A stretch of 64,000 nt of DNA from Tethya wilhelma (GCA_964030475.1 CAXIPT010000015.1:566318-630317), one strand, 5' to 3'; positions 1 through 11,594 are shown, counted from the first letter of the stretch. Made by a program: numbers and translations. Notes: a model not told the origin generated them from the letters alone.

Positions 1-2570
1 AGCTACAGTGCAGCCATATCTGGCTACCAGTGCATCTTGCTCAGCTTTACTGCCCAACCACCAAGAGTTGGCAAACGTTTCAAGAAACAAATAGCGAGGA
101 TAGCGGAGGTTGTTGTGATATGCCTGCATGTATTATGCCAATAATTATAATAGTAGTGAATTATTTCCACACAGCATGAATATAATATTGTTAAAATTAA
201 TGTTAAATGTTAAAATGAAGGTATATTATTATCATAATAAAAAAATTTTGGGGGGGAAAACTTGCATAATATATGCTATACCATAATTATAGCAAGTAAA
301 TTTGGCGAATTGGCAAATTATTTTTCAAATTGCCAAATTAAAAATTGCCAAACAGTTTTATATGTACGTGTGCACATAATTATAAACAATGCAGCATGCA
401 GAGCTAAATCGCCAAATTTAAAATTGCCAAACGATGACATTTAAAAATGCAAATTTGCCAAATTTTAAGCCCGCCAAATTTGCCTATTATAATATTATGG
501 TACTTACTTGACATATGACTTCTCGAGCATGGTTAGGATACATACTGAGAATGAATATCCTTGATTCAGAATCCTACATAAATGATGATATTATGTGGTA
601 TGCATAGTATACCGATGAATTGTATAGTGTGTATTCATACGTGTGTGCATGTGTGTTGTATGATTGCTTGCATTTTAGTGCTGACATATATTTATGTTAT
701 TAGTAGTTATTACACCCTTCACTGGGCTGTATGGAGTATAATGGTTACTAGTATTGCAAGAGGGCGAAGCCCGACTGCAATAAGTAACCACACAAGGGCA
801 TTACTCCAGACAGCCCGATGTAGGCTGTAATAACTGTTTTGTAGCCCAACACTTATAGTTTATTTTTCACAGGTACACACTAGGTATAAGCCACAGGGAA
901 ATATCAGAAACCACAGGGAAATATCACAATTAAGCTTCAGGGAAGTATCACTGAGATACGCACTGTCGGTGCTTTGATCTACATCATTAGTGGGCTACAA
1001 AATATTATACAGTATAATGTCCGATATTGAAAAGAGAGATGGAATCAAGATTCAACTTACAAATACTTTGCCTCCCAGTTGTTTAATCCCTTCCCTACTG
1101 CTGAAACGTTTTTCCGTGAATTCAACATCAATTTCAAGCAACAAGTTCTTTAGCTTGTCCATCGACTACAAGTAAGGATACCACATGCGGTTTGAGATCA
1201 ATATCAATTTAAGTTAACAGCCTGAAAGACCTACCACTGTGAAGACATTCTCCTCCTGAGTGATAATTGCTACTCTCCTCCACTCAAACTTTGAGATGAT
1301 CGCATAAAATCCATATGCCCAAAAGATAACATTAGTACAACTTTGAAAGTGAGTGGGAAATCTGCTGTGATCAGCCAGCTCAAGTGAAGGGGACACACAT
1401 GAAACCTGCACAATAAAATCATTAGCTTAGCCATGCAGAGATGCATTATACTATTATGTTCACTTTATCATCATTACAGTTTAAAAGCATACTTATACAG
1501 CCAAAATCTTAGCATACAGTAATTACCTTAACAATTAACATACTCTGAAAGTGGGTTCACAATATTTTCAATTGTGTGTATTGCATAATCAAATACAACA
1601 TGTACTTTAACAAATTGCCTAATTAGTGTCATGCAATGCATGCATTGCCAAGATTTTATGTGAAATATTTATTACACCACACATGCAACACAGGATATTT
1701 TGAACCTGCCTTTAGCCTTGTATGTAGCCAAGGCCTCCCCATAAAATATACACAAATTAAAAAAAACACAAAATATAGTATACCATGCCGGGGGAAATAT
1801 CAGCAAATTAGTAGATGTTAACAACAACAAACAAGGTTGCTCGATTAGCATACATAAGACTTAGTAATAATTAACACCATTCCATGCATACTTGAGTATA
1901 ATAGTTTTATATGATGAAGAATCTGATGTGCATACAATCTCACACAAAGATAGGGAACTAGATAAGAAGCAAAAACCCAGTACAGTGATATAATTAATAG
2001 AGCTGGAGTACACACCTGAGTTATGTTGTAGAAGTGTGAGATTTCAGCTGTTGGTTCTGTAGCAGGCGAACACCCAGCACCTATCAGTGAGAGTTTTGTA
2101 GGTGGTTGGAGCACTTCGGCAAAAAAAGCCTCAAGAGCAGTCTTCCTATCACACTGCATGGAAAGCAGAATTAATGAGCTCTCGTGCAACATTAATCAAT
2201 ACATTATTTTTATCACTAAGTAAATCACCTGAGTGTCCATCAGAGTGTAGTGAAGGGTGTATCCAGGGAGTATCGTGGAATCATTGTTGATTTGATCCAG
2301 TGCAATTTGGATCCCAGGAATAACTCCACTACTTCTGGCAGCCCCTGATCCTCCAAACGACATGAGAAGAGCCAGAAAGAGAGGACAAGTGCCATTCTTC
2401 TCAGGAGTACAGGGTTCATTCAGTGAAGTATTCACTGGAGGATACACTTGTTTGTAAGGACTATTTGTCCTCACTGGGATCACTTGCAAGAGAATGGCTG
2501 CACCCAATGGAATTAGCAACATTTTCATGACCGTCTGAATGACAGCAGAAGTTTTGCTGAGTGCATGCAT
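1..2570 (-). CDS. GABA-B-type metabotropic receptor, N-terminal exons (partial)
   Basis: Six exons can be read on the minus strand: 2229-2570, 2016-2153, 1235-1405, 1061-1165, 508-573 and 1-123 (open at the window edge). All junctions are GT-AG and all introns are phase 0, giving about 315 residues. The first exon starts with a hydrophobic signal peptide (MKMLLIPLGAAILLQVIP), then enters the Venus-flytrap ligand-binding fold (ANF_receptor family): GVIPGIQIALDQIN, LIGAGCSPATEPTAE, a SPSLELADHSRFPTHF segment, the FEWRRVAIITQ strand and a later NSWWLG motif. Their order matches animal GABBR1/2 ectodomains. By family knowledge it is a class C GPCR at the plasma membrane; the seven-helix part lies outside the window. 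The ligand cannot be told from here, since such receptors are expanded in basal animals. Confidence 0.86.
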
Positions 2571-2677
2571 GGCAGCCTGTATGCTCTCGTTTTATAGTGA
2601 ATTCTGTCAGGCCACGCCTACTAACTGCGCTGCGCGCGCATATGACTTGCTGTAGTATGGCCGGTTCGAGCTCGATN

Positions 2678-2678
2678 T
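2678..2678. other. Single N, probable assembly join
   Basis: A lone ambiguous base lies in the 3' part of the Myb-domain exon, about 110 bases upstream of the receptor start codon. Another single N in this window (53323) is demonstrably flanked by a duplicated 40-base stretch, so this position may also be a contig join. The link between the Myb gene and the receptor gene should be treated with caution. Confidence 0.6.
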
Positions 2679-2688
2679 TGCTCACGTA

Positions 2689-3510
2689 GGCTGATGTACG
2701 AGAGCAACCTGCTCCTTTCTTGTCTTTAATTTGCAACCATTTCATTTTCAAGTGTGACAGACTCCGACCATCAAATTGGTAGGTGTTATATATTTTTTGC
2801 CAAGATTTGACCCCAAATCGCCTAACACCTTCAATCAAGTTCTCCTCTTCAACAGAAGACCATCTTTGTGGTGACTTCTCACAACAATTAGCAGCATAAC
2901 GAGTAGGAGGGGATGAGACAGTTGGTGGTACTGGATGAAGCCAAATCAATGTGCACAAAATTAATATCAATAATAACTTACCCAACAGTCACATGGAAAC
3001 GGGTTGATATTACATGTTTACAGCAACACGGTAAAGATTGCATATAACAATCCGTACAACCATTATGACAGATTCTCTAGCTGTTATAGGCTAACAGGAA
3101 AATGTTGGTTATTGATATTGTAGAGGTTATTCTAGTAGCTAATTCAGTTAAAAGATACTAACCTTTTCCTTTCATTGATGACACAACAGTAGCATCTTGC
3201 CCGGGTTCTTTCACTTCCAGTGGCTCAAGATCATGTTCATTTGGTTCAGGTGATTGGTTCACTGACAAGTCCATTTGTTCCAGACCTTGTGGAGTGAGTA
3301 TATCTCCATCACAGGCATGCTCTTGCTTTAGAGGTGTACAACCTAACTGTTCTTGTTCATTGGCAATAGCTAAATTCTTAAATTTATCTTTAATGACAGA
3401 GGACACAAATAGTTTGACTTTTTTGAAAAACTCTGTCATGGGATGAGCCTTATGCAACCTCTCAACGTTACTGCTTCTGTTTCCACTGCTCATATACTGG
3501 TAAATCATAT

Positions 3511-3555
<45 letters not shown>

Positions 3556-4876
3556 TTGTGCCTGTGTGTGTGACAGTAAGCCTCATAGTCAGAGTGCATC
3601 TTGCAAAGCACAATCATAATTTTATCACTGTGACAGTGAGTCACCTGGGTATTTGCTTCTTGGTGTAGTTCCAATATCATCTGCTGACTCTCAGCATCTT
3701 GTAACTCAGGGAATTGACTTAGAGAGATGAATAGTTGCACCAGTAACTTGAATGTTTCGTGGTCGTATTCTCCTAGCAAACACATATCCACATTGTTCAA
3801 TATGTCAACAAGCACTAGCAAACACAAAGTGCGGGGAGATTGATCTTCTGGTTGAATACTGCTTGAAAACCCTGGACAGAAAAGAGAGGAAGAGAAAAAC
3901 AATTAGATCTGGTAGTAATAACGATTATAGTGTTTTATCAGCACCATCATTCGTGACAGTGTGTACCTGGTTAAATTTAATTTTGTTTCATCTACAGCTG
4001 TGTTTATTCTTTTTTGTCTACTCCTGCTTTGTCTACACGAACAATTGTAAGTCTCCTGGATCAAATTTATCCTTCTCTCTTCCTGCAAGCGTTCAGATGT
4101 GCTTTTTTTGTCAGAGATTTGGGGTTTTTGTTAGTTTGGGGACCGTCAAGCAGGGGTATATACATTGTACTGTTTTAGGCTAAAAATAAATTAGCAATAA
4201 TTTTAGCGAGGTCCCTTCTAAACAGTCAAAGTCATCATAGGGTGGGCAACTAATATAGGTATACGTTCCAGAATGTCTCCAACTTTTCAAGTCTATAAAG
4301 AATTTGTTAGTCATTTTGTGTGTCTCTGACTCAGTCTGTAGGCTGAAGCAAGTTGTACATTGTGAACATCTCACCAGATAGATTAATAGAGTAACTGAGA
4401 TTTGGATGTTGTAAAGAACATCCTACCATGATCACTAGAGAGGGATTGTGCAAAACAGTTAGCCCATCAACAGAACTGAAAATCTTTGAAGTCCCAATTA
4501 ACGCCACACTCAAGCGGAAGTACCATACCTTTTTGGCCACACTTTTTGTGGGCAAGGGATCGAGTTTCCCTATGCTCCACATGTAAACGTGAGCAGATTT
4601 TTGTGACATAATAGCAATTCTAAGTAAGTTTACTGCATAACACTCGATGTCCTTAGTTAACACCCTCCAGTAATGAAGGCACCAAGGTGCATAAGCCTCG
4701 GCACACTTCACCAGGCCAGAATGTGAAACTAAACAAAATAAGCCGTGACCAAAAGTACCATTAGCCAAAAGTTTGGCCTGTGAGACCACCAATTCATCCG
4801 GTGACTTGTCTGCATGTCTTTTGATAATGACATGATGTAGCAGTGGCATGATAACCTCTGGAAAACTGGCAGCCAC
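2689..4876 (-). CDS. Myb/SANT domain protein, telomere repeat-binding factor-like
   Basis: Four exons with compatible phases: 4375-4876 (ATG at 4876, ends phase 1), 3645-3871 (phase 1 to 0), 3163-3496 (phase 0 to 1) and one starting at 2930. The last exon encodes a C-terminal Myb/SANT helix bundle with the expected aromatic spacing: RWSSVEEENLIEGVRRFG, KSWQKIYNTY, then LKMKWLQIKDKK, which resembles the telobox (VDLKDKWR) of TRF1/TRF2 and plant telomere-binding proteins. About 350 residues precede it; the second exon is rich in helix-forming leucines and the third is acidic and low in complexity, as in TRF linkers. I do not recognise the first exon's fold. By family knowledge it would bind double-stranded TTAGGG. 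The frame stays open past the N at 2678 to a stop near 2461, inside the next gene's first exon, so the true end is uncertain. Confidence 0.6.
3512..3554. repeat. (TG)n microsatellite
   Basis: About 40 bases of TG in the intron between two exons of the Myb-domain gene. It creates the spurious HTHTHT runs seen in translation. Confidence 0.95.
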
Positions 4877-5024
4877 ATTAGTGAGGCTTAATAACCATAC
4901 CCACTAAAAACCTAAGTACAACTAGTACATAATCAGGTTTAATAGCTAGCCATGTCTCCAGTCACAGAAAGGAGAAGGGGACTGATAGGCCCAGGTTAGC
5001 CTCAAGCTGATTTCTCTTATGATG

Positions 5025-5215
5025 TACCGTAATTTGACTAATATTCGCATTAGGGAAATTTTCGTACACGTCGCCGTGGGCGAAAATTAAACACTCGAAA
5101 TTTGACAACCCATTATCAATATTAATGCGAGGTGTGCTACGCATGTACGAAACATAAACACGTGAAATTTTAACGCACAGAATATTTTCAACGTGAAAAT
5201 ATCTCAAACTACGGT
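5025..5215. mobile_element. Short AT-rich MITE with 13-base inverted termini
   Basis: TACCGTAATTTGA at the left is answered by TCAAACTACGGTA at the right, 191 bases apart. The inside is rich in complementary patches (ATTTTCG / CGAAAAT, CACGTGAAAT). There is no coding capacity. Relatives with similar ends occur at 13190-13402 and 18633-18813. Confidence 0.7.
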
Positions 5216-5276
5216 AAACTATTTGATGAACCAGCACAAGTCTATGGCAAGACTCAAGCCAGCATCTTCATGTAGT

Positions 5277-5556
5277 GAGCATTCTACATAACGCACATTA
5301 GATCAATAGCGTGGGTCTGGAAGCTAAGCGCTCAACAAGCACAAAAGCCTCAAGTCTTAGCAACTATAGTATTTTGGTCAGTAGAAACTGTAATATTACG
5401 TACAAGATCATTCCGTTTTATGAATGTAAGTACAAGCCATTTTTTCACTAGAGCAGTCTTTCTTGAGATTTTGATGGGACAGACAAACTGATGGACAAAA
5501 TGACTACCGTAATCCTCTGCACGTGCAGCCGAGGCTTAATGACATTCAATGAGCAA
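5277..5556 (-). mobile_element. Hairpin-ended dispersed repeat (family R1), partial copy
   Basis: On the minus strand this matches the 5' half of a repeat seen in full at 10796-11535 and 39614-40385. It begins TTAAGCCTCGGC, continues with the TGCAGAGGATTACGGTAGTC block, a CTCAAGAAAGA block, and ends at the GTGCGTTATGTAGAAT block. The right end is missing. Confidence 0.7.
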
Positions 5557-6024
5557 AATCGCCAAAAAGTGCTGGAAAATCGTTCTGTGCAAAGTTGTTC
5601 ATTAATTTAATACGTGGAACATAATGCAATCATTTCCCTACAAGAGGCGTGGTCAAGGTCTGAAGCGCTATTGGCTACCTTTATACAATTAAATTAATTA
5701 GTTATACAATTCATTGCAGTACAATTCATTGCAGTAGGGATCAACAGACAAAACAGGAGTAGACGAAAAAGAGTAGATGAATACAGTTGTAGACTAAACA
5801 AAATTAGACAAACCACGTGGAGATTACAAATTATCTTGGTTACTAGGCTGTGGATACTGCACCGGCTCCATAAACTAAAGCTAAATACATTGTAGTCAAT
5901 GGCGCCGGTTCTTGAATACACCACTGGCAAAATCTGAATACTGTATATTACGTAACTCTGCAATACAAAAGCAATGGGAAAGTATACGGACTGCCGGTAC
6001 TCTACACACAGCCTTGTGACTAAC

Positions 6025-6301
6025 CTCGTAATAGATTTATCCACTTAATTCTGGAGGAGGTGGGCTTTATTTGAGCATCTACTGATCTAGTAGTGGTTAA
6101 ATTTTGATGTATCAAATGTTGTGATACCTTTTGCGTGATGTAGTCGACAACTTTGACTGAGTTTGTCTGTTTGATCTTCGTAAGAGCGTCAAAGAACAAG
6201 TCCACTGTTGCCGTCAAGCATTCACAAGGCGTCATGTCGTTGAAGTCAGCCTCGCTAGGGAAGGCAATGTGTTGATGGGATCTACGAGGTACTTCATCCA
6301 T
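6025..6301 (-). CDS. Hypothetical first exon, divergent from DEATH-gene copy A
   Basis: An open frame starting MDEVPRRSHQHIAFPS runs to a plausible donor (CGAG|GTTAGT) at 6025. The beginning is duplicated in reverse complement near 17770-17900, with mostly conservative amino-acid changes (MDEVPRRSHQHIAFPSDADF there), which hints at constraint. It would share a ~140-base bidirectional promoter with the DEATH gene start at 6441. The product is not recognised, and in the second copy the exon is cut off. It could equally be an untranslated conserved promoter stretch. Confidence 0.3.
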
Positions 6302-6440
6302 TCTGGTACAGTTTTCTTCACACTGTCAGAAAATTTTACCATGTATCCAAAGAGTATGGTACGGGTCACCGCATCGACGTCAGCGAGCTAGATTGAGAAA
6401 CAACGTTCACGTCCATTACCAGACTAGACTATTATCGAGC

Positions 6441-6524
6441 ATGGGCAATGTAGAGAAGAAACCTTTAGGTAAGAAATTATTGACTACAAAACTCACATAT
6501 AATTGTATACAGCTACAAATATAG

Positions 6525-6560
<36 letters not shown>

Positions 6561-7132
6561 NAATAAAACATTGGAGTACTTTTTGGATGGGAAAGGGCAG
6601 CAACACCCACATCTCACTCAGAAACAAACAACCATCCAGTTCTTCTATGATGCCTATGGTGCCTCTCTCTCATGGAAACTGATTGCATTCAAGATGTACA
6701 TGTATGAGCATGAGGGAAAGAAAGAGAGCAAAGAAAGTGACCACACTTATGAATCGATTTCAAAGATCCAAAGAAGTTTTGTCAAAGGTGAGTGTTAATT
6801 TGGAATCTTGCATTTTAGCCTTAAACTAGAAATTTGTGCTTGTGAATTAGTCAAAGAACTATTTAACAGGACTTGGGTGTTTAGTTTACTTTTGCATATT
6901 CATATTGTTTTGCTGTAATCATGAACTGCAAATATAAACCTTAGGAAACTTTTCAGATTTAAATTAATTGTTATCATCCACACTATACTTATATTGTATA
7001 GGACCTAATCTTGAGGATCTCTGTGTGCAGATTGTCTCCAATTCAATGTCAACACTGGAAGATGTTCAGTTGCTTCCTTTACCAAGAAGAAATAAAGTGC
7101 TGGTGGAGTTAGCTATGATTGACTGTTTGTGA
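6441..7132 (+). pseudogene. Internally deleted DEATH-domain gene (copy A)
   Basis: The start exon MGNVEKKPL with its GTAAGA donor (6441-6468) is intact and matches 18024-18051. The sequence then jumps through a (TG)n tract and a single N (6561) into the middle of what is exon 9 in the complete gene (6562-6787, DEATH-like unit C2, ending AAAG|GTGAGT), followed by terminal exon 10 (7002-7132, stop TGA). Exons 2-8 and the start of exon 9, including its splice acceptor, are absent. Either unequal recombination between (TG)n tracts deleted them, or the assembler collapsed the locus at the repeat. As given, no full protein can be made. Confidence 0.75.
6529..6561. repeat. (TG)n tract ending in N
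   Basis: TG microsatellite terminated by an ambiguous base, exactly where copy A of the DEATH gene loses its internal exons. Confidence 0.9.
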
Positions 7133-7416
7133 GGTAGCAATAATATCTTTTTAAATTAAACTCTATACCAAGTCATAATATACGAATAGAACAGCCTTAC
7201 TTGGTTTCCATGGATACCATGATAGCTATATATAGATCAGATCATTATGATAAAATTATTTTTAAATTTTAATTTGCCACTTTTAAGTGTACATGTATTG
7301 TCAACCTAAATTCACACATCGATCGATATGATCCATAGTTAGTATAGATCTAGTAATAATAAATGTTCATTGTTTGAAATTAATGTAAACAATAGCCAAT
7401 ATTGCACAACATGTGA

Positions 7417-8186
7417 TTAGCCCATTGTTATCAAGGTTGTAAGTAGAGTCACCAAAAGACTCAGCATTATTGTAATTTGTGGCTGGATATTGACCTGGCC
7501 GTTCACCAATTCCTCTCTGACAGTTTGAATGTTAACTTTGTTCAGGTGAACAGGTGCGGTGTGGTTTGTCCTGGTGTAGCGAAAGATTATAGAGTATCCT
7601 TCATCAGCTATAACATAGCTGGAAACACCAACAGGCTCTGTTTCATTGCCGCTGGGATCACGAACGTAAAACAGCCAAAAACAGTTCTTTTCCAGGTCTA
7701 AGAAGATCTTATTGATTGCAATGATGTAGTAGCCCAAGTCAGAGCCATAATATGTTGCTGTGAATTGTAACTTTTCATCCTGAGTGACAGCTTCTTCCAT
7801 TACAGTCAAAGCCACACTCCCTATGGGAACTTTGACTGTTATTTCAGGGAGGTTGGGAGCAGTAGAGCAGAATTCATCATTAAATTCAACACTATATTGA
7901 ACACTAATGTCAGTTTTAGGACCGGTATGTACATTGTACATAGGATGGACTCCCTACAATGTTATAAAAGTGGTAAATAATTATATAATTATTAAAATTT
8001 ATCAAAGATAAAACTAATGTACAATTGTCACAACATATACTGTATATAATACACGACAATGAAAGCTGTATTCAAAATGGACAGAGACAAAAATTAAACA
8101 TATAATTATACCTCCTTACTAGTCCCAGCTGCAGAAAATATTAGTAGACTAGATACTACACCTTGTAGCAAATACAGAGATATCAT
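7417..8186 (-). CDS. Surface-anchored DUF4430 (transcobalamin C-terminal-like) protein, copy A
   Basis: Two exons: 8112-8186, a signal peptide starting MISLYLLQGVVSSLLIFSAA, then 7417-7953 (tag|GGA acceptor). Both splice in phase 0 to give about 203 residues. The core is one DUF4430-type domain: VPIGSVALTVMEEAV, then FTATYYGSDLGYYIIAIN, CFWLFYV, PVGVSSYVIADEGY and IIFRYT. This is the order of the C-terminal beta domain of intrinsic factor and transcobalamin. A 20-residue hydrophobic tail with almost nothing after it (ITIMLSLLVTLLTTLI) suggests a GPI-attachment signal or terminal anchor. There is no cobalamin-binding barrel domain, so B12 binding is not implied. It lies tail to tail with the DEATH gene, and differs from copy B at about 9 of 174 residues in the main exon. 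Confidence 0.8.
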
Positions 8187-8306
8187 ATTGAGTAATCTTC
8201 ACGATTTGTTCAAAATGGCTAAACTGTTTCAAAGCGCATGCATGTATACGTATTAGCTAGTCTGGCTGGCCAGACTCTTCGCACGGAAAGAGAAGAGTCT
8301 GGGGAC

Positions 8307-8815
8307 ACCCGCATATACCGATTTGTAACAGTGGAATGTAATTTTATCACGTGAAGTCCAATATAATGATATTCATTGTTCATTTTGTGACGTTTTGCGT
8401 AAGTGCACGTGCTTTGCGCACCGTACTACTGTACTAAAGTTGCTGAATGTCGCTGAGTTCCATCCAAGACCCATCTTGGCTAGATTCTTTCCTTTGACTG
8501 ACCGAATGGAACAAAGAAAGCTTAGTCATCTTAGTTTCTCCGCTTATTGCACTTCGAGGGACCACAAACTCTTTCTGTATGGACTTGGACGATTTACAAA
8601 GACGTTCTTACTATCAAGACAACTTGTTGTTCAACTTTAAGCTTCGAAAAGCAGGGAAAGAAAGAGTAGTGCCGTCTGAAGAGCTCTCACTAATGTGACG
8701 TTTTTACTTTGCACGTGCACATGCGAACGTTGAATTACGTCACGTTTAACCACACTGCAATCTGATTGGTCATGTCCAGATTTTGGACATCTGTTACAAA
8801 TCGGTATATACGGGT
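8307..8815. mobile_element. MITE with CCCG(C/T)ATATACCGATTTGTAAC termini
   Basis: Left end CCCGCATATACCGATTTGTA; right end the inverted TACAAATCGGTATATACGGG. About 500 bases, no long coding frame. The next transposon begins immediately at its right edge. Confidence 0.65.
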
Positions 8816-10322
8816 ATGGCAAGCCAAATGTAACAAAAATAAAACGTACCTTTTTTGGAAAGACGTACGTTCGAAAATGGGACGTCCGTATGAATTTCAG
8901 ACGTACGTTCCAAATAAAACGTACGTCTCAAAAAAATTACTGCCAAAATGAGCATTTAAACTTAACGACCTTTACCTATTGAGTCAGGATGTGTTTTATT
9001 GCTTAACGATTTTTACCTATTGAGTAGGGTGTGCTTTATTTTGAAACAGAGCAGTCTGCAGCAGAGAGTCAGCAGAGTCTGGAAGCAGAGTGCACAGTAT
9101 GTCAGATTTAATTGGCGAGGCTGAGAGACAGTATGGAGTGGCCAACATTAACTACACACAGTATGAGGCTGCGTGTTCAGATTAGAGGAGTGCAAGGACT
9201 AGAGGAGTATTGTGCTTCCACAGAATTAGTAGAAGTAGTAAGAATTATTTGCAAAAAGACGGTGGGAGAAGTACTATGATGACTCTGAAAAAGTTTTAGA
9301 TGCCAGTGTAACGGAGAGAACTATGGGTACTTATCAACCATCGTTCCGACCTCCAGTGTGGGCTTTGGAGGACCACGACATAAAATCAGCAAGGAACTGT
9401 TGGAATATCTCTTTTCATTGGGATTTACATGGAGTAAAATTGCTGTGTTGTTAGGTCTAAGCGAAATGACAGTTTACAGATACATTATAATGCCAAAATG
9501 TGTCCTTTTGGACCTACATTCATGCTTCCAGTATCGTAACACTTTAACTCATGCAGAAGAAAAGTAGAGTATGAATTAACAACTGATCCCAATGCAGAAG
9601 TGAGTGATGAAGAATTTGATGTCAATCATACAATCAATCAGACAAGATGTGGCGAGACAAGCATCAAAGTGTTACCATACTTTTACAAGATGTTTATACT
9701 TCCTTGAGCATCATAGTCTCCTTAACCATCTTAATGAACACTATATTTGTGGGCCTTGCACTACATTTTTGTTAATCGAATCAACCGATGCCTCACTGAA
9801 TTTGTCAGCAGTTGGAACAATCACTCTATTTGTACAGCGCATCATAAGACACCCTACATATGATAATGATCCTGATGGACCCACCCCATTGTCTACAGGA
9901 AGTATTAATTATTATGTGTCCCACAGAGCACACTACAGATAGTGATGTGCACTCCTTAAGGCAGCACATTGATCCATGCACAGCATCTAACAACCACGAA
10001 ATAGACCTTTATGAAGATACACTACAGATCATTTCTAGCTTTACCCCAGTCTCATGATTTATATGGTCACAAAAAAAGTTAGAATTGAAGTAATTTTAAG
10101 TTCATGGACAATTGTTTACTGAATGGTCTGTGCGCATGCGCACCTTTAGCTCAATAGGTAAAGGTCGTTAAGTTTAAGTGCTCATTTTGGCAGTAATTTT
10201 TTGAGACGTACGTTTTATTTGGAACGTACGTCTGAAATACATACGTACGTCCCATTTTCGAACGTACGTCTTTCCAAAAAAAAAAAGGTACGTTTTATTT
10301 TTGTTACATTTGGCTTGCCATA
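8815..10322 (+). mobile_element. DNA transposon with ~170-base inverted repeats; decayed integrase-core transposase
   Basis: Ends are TATGGCAAGCCAAATG... and its inverse, continuing for about 170 bases full of ACGTACGT motifs (8815-8990 and about 10141-10322). Inside are remnants of a transposase. At 9358-9500 there is a helix-turn-helix stretch (KISKELLEYLFSLGFTWSKI, then LLGLSEMTVYRYI). At about 9640-9860, spread over frames, are the C-terminal blocks YFLEHHSLLNHLNEHYI and EFVSSWNNHSICTAHHKTP, typical of metazoan HTH + rve (integrase core, DDE) proteins. The catalytic middle is deleted and the frame is broken. Superfamily (IS3EU or Ginger-like) is uncertain. Confidence 0.7.
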
Positions 10323-10795
10323 TGTGCGTAGCACGTGCAGAGGGTTACGGTAGTCGTTTTGTGTGTGTGTGTCTGTCTGTCTGTTACTAGATGAAGAATG
10401 ACAGCTCTATGGTCCAAATGAAAGGTACTTACGTTCATAAATCGAAATTATCTAGAAATTAAATTTTGTTGTGTAGAATCTTGCAAAACTCTGTAGTTTC
10501 TGAGATTTGAGGCTTTTGTGCTTCTCTGAGCGCTTAGCTTCGAAACCGCACCCATTGATCACGCCCCGTGTAGTGTGCGTTATCTAGAAACAATACAGCT
10601 TGAATCCGCATGGACTGGAGTTTGCTGAGTTTGGCAGGCTGGCTTAGCCTGCTGCTTGGACAGTACAGGTAAGTAACTCAATGATTGCAAGTTGAATTAA
10701 TATAGCTTTGTGTAGAAGTATCTCGAGCTGAGCATTAAAGTGCAAGTACATGTGAGTGCGCCGAGGCTCAGTTATGCACCTTGGTGCTTTCATTA
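10323..10795 (+). mobile_element. R1 repeat, 5'-clipped copy
   Basis: Starts inside the GCGTAGCACGTGC hairpin, where the preceding transposon abuts. It carries the GGTTACGGTAGTC block, TGTGTG run, GCGTTATCTAGAAA block and the 3' end GCCGAGGC...GCACCTTGGTGCTTTCATT. A second R1 copy follows head to tail with no spacer. Confidence 0.75.
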
Positions 10796-11535
10796 AGCCT
10801 CGGCGCGTGCGTAGCACGTGCAGAGGGTTACGGTAGAGGGTTACGGTAGTCGTTTTGTCTGTCTGTCTGTCTGTCCCATCGAAATCTCAAGAAAGACAGC
10901 TCTAGCAACAAAATTGATGGCACTTACGTTCATAACTCTGAATGATCTTGTAAAAATATATTTTTTGCTGTCCAAAACACTGTAGTTCTTGAGATTTGAG
11001 GCTTTTGTGCTTCTTTGAGCGCCGCTTCGAGGCCACGCCTACTAATTTGGTGTGCGTTATCTAGAATTTGTGTTGAATGGAAGCACTGAGGAATGCTGCA
11101 TGCATGCATGGCTCTTTGCATGGCTGTTGATTGGTGTTGTTTGGCCATAGGTGTATAATATCTATGGTTTGGCAAGACAGACAGGAGTTGGTCTGCTTTC
11201 TATGTAAGCATATAAGGCATGCAAAGACTTTACACCAGCTAGATCATTATATCTAATGCATCAGTGGTTAACTAGGCTCTTAGGCCCAGCTCGATGCTAT
11301 AGACTTGAGTATTCCAATGCATGTATAATTGTAGCAGAGCTCATCTGATTCATAGTCCGTGACATGTACTGCTTCACCACAGCCATGTTAGCTATGCCGG
11401 CCACTAGATGGATCACAGCCTGTAGTATTGAACTTTTCAGTGATACCGTGACACACTCTTTTACATTGTCTAAGTGTACTAGCTATAGCTAGTTGAGTGC
11501 GCCGAGGCTTATGCACCATCGGTGCCTTCATTTAC
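10796..11535 (+). mobile_element. R1 repeat, near-complete copy
   Basis: Begins AAGCCTCGGCGCGTGCG with the hairpin GCGTAGCACGTGC and ends GTGCGCCGAGGCTTATGCACC...GGTGCCTTCATT. The ends are inverted (GCCTCGGC / GCCGAGGC), with an extra hairpin outside the right arm. No open frame of note; non-autonomous. Confidence 0.75.
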
Positions 11536-11594
11536 CTCTGCACCTATTGTGGTGTGTTTGATAATAATAATAATAATAATAATATAATAATACC

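Noticed and set aside
3158..3613. ORF with HTHTHTHT run
   Set aside because: The run is translated (TG)n. The real exon begins at 3496, after the CAG acceptor.
10323..10795. Helitron call for R1
   Set aside because: It has a 3' hairpin and tandem insertion, but no 5' TC or 3' CTRR and no Rep/helicase in the window. Left unclassified.
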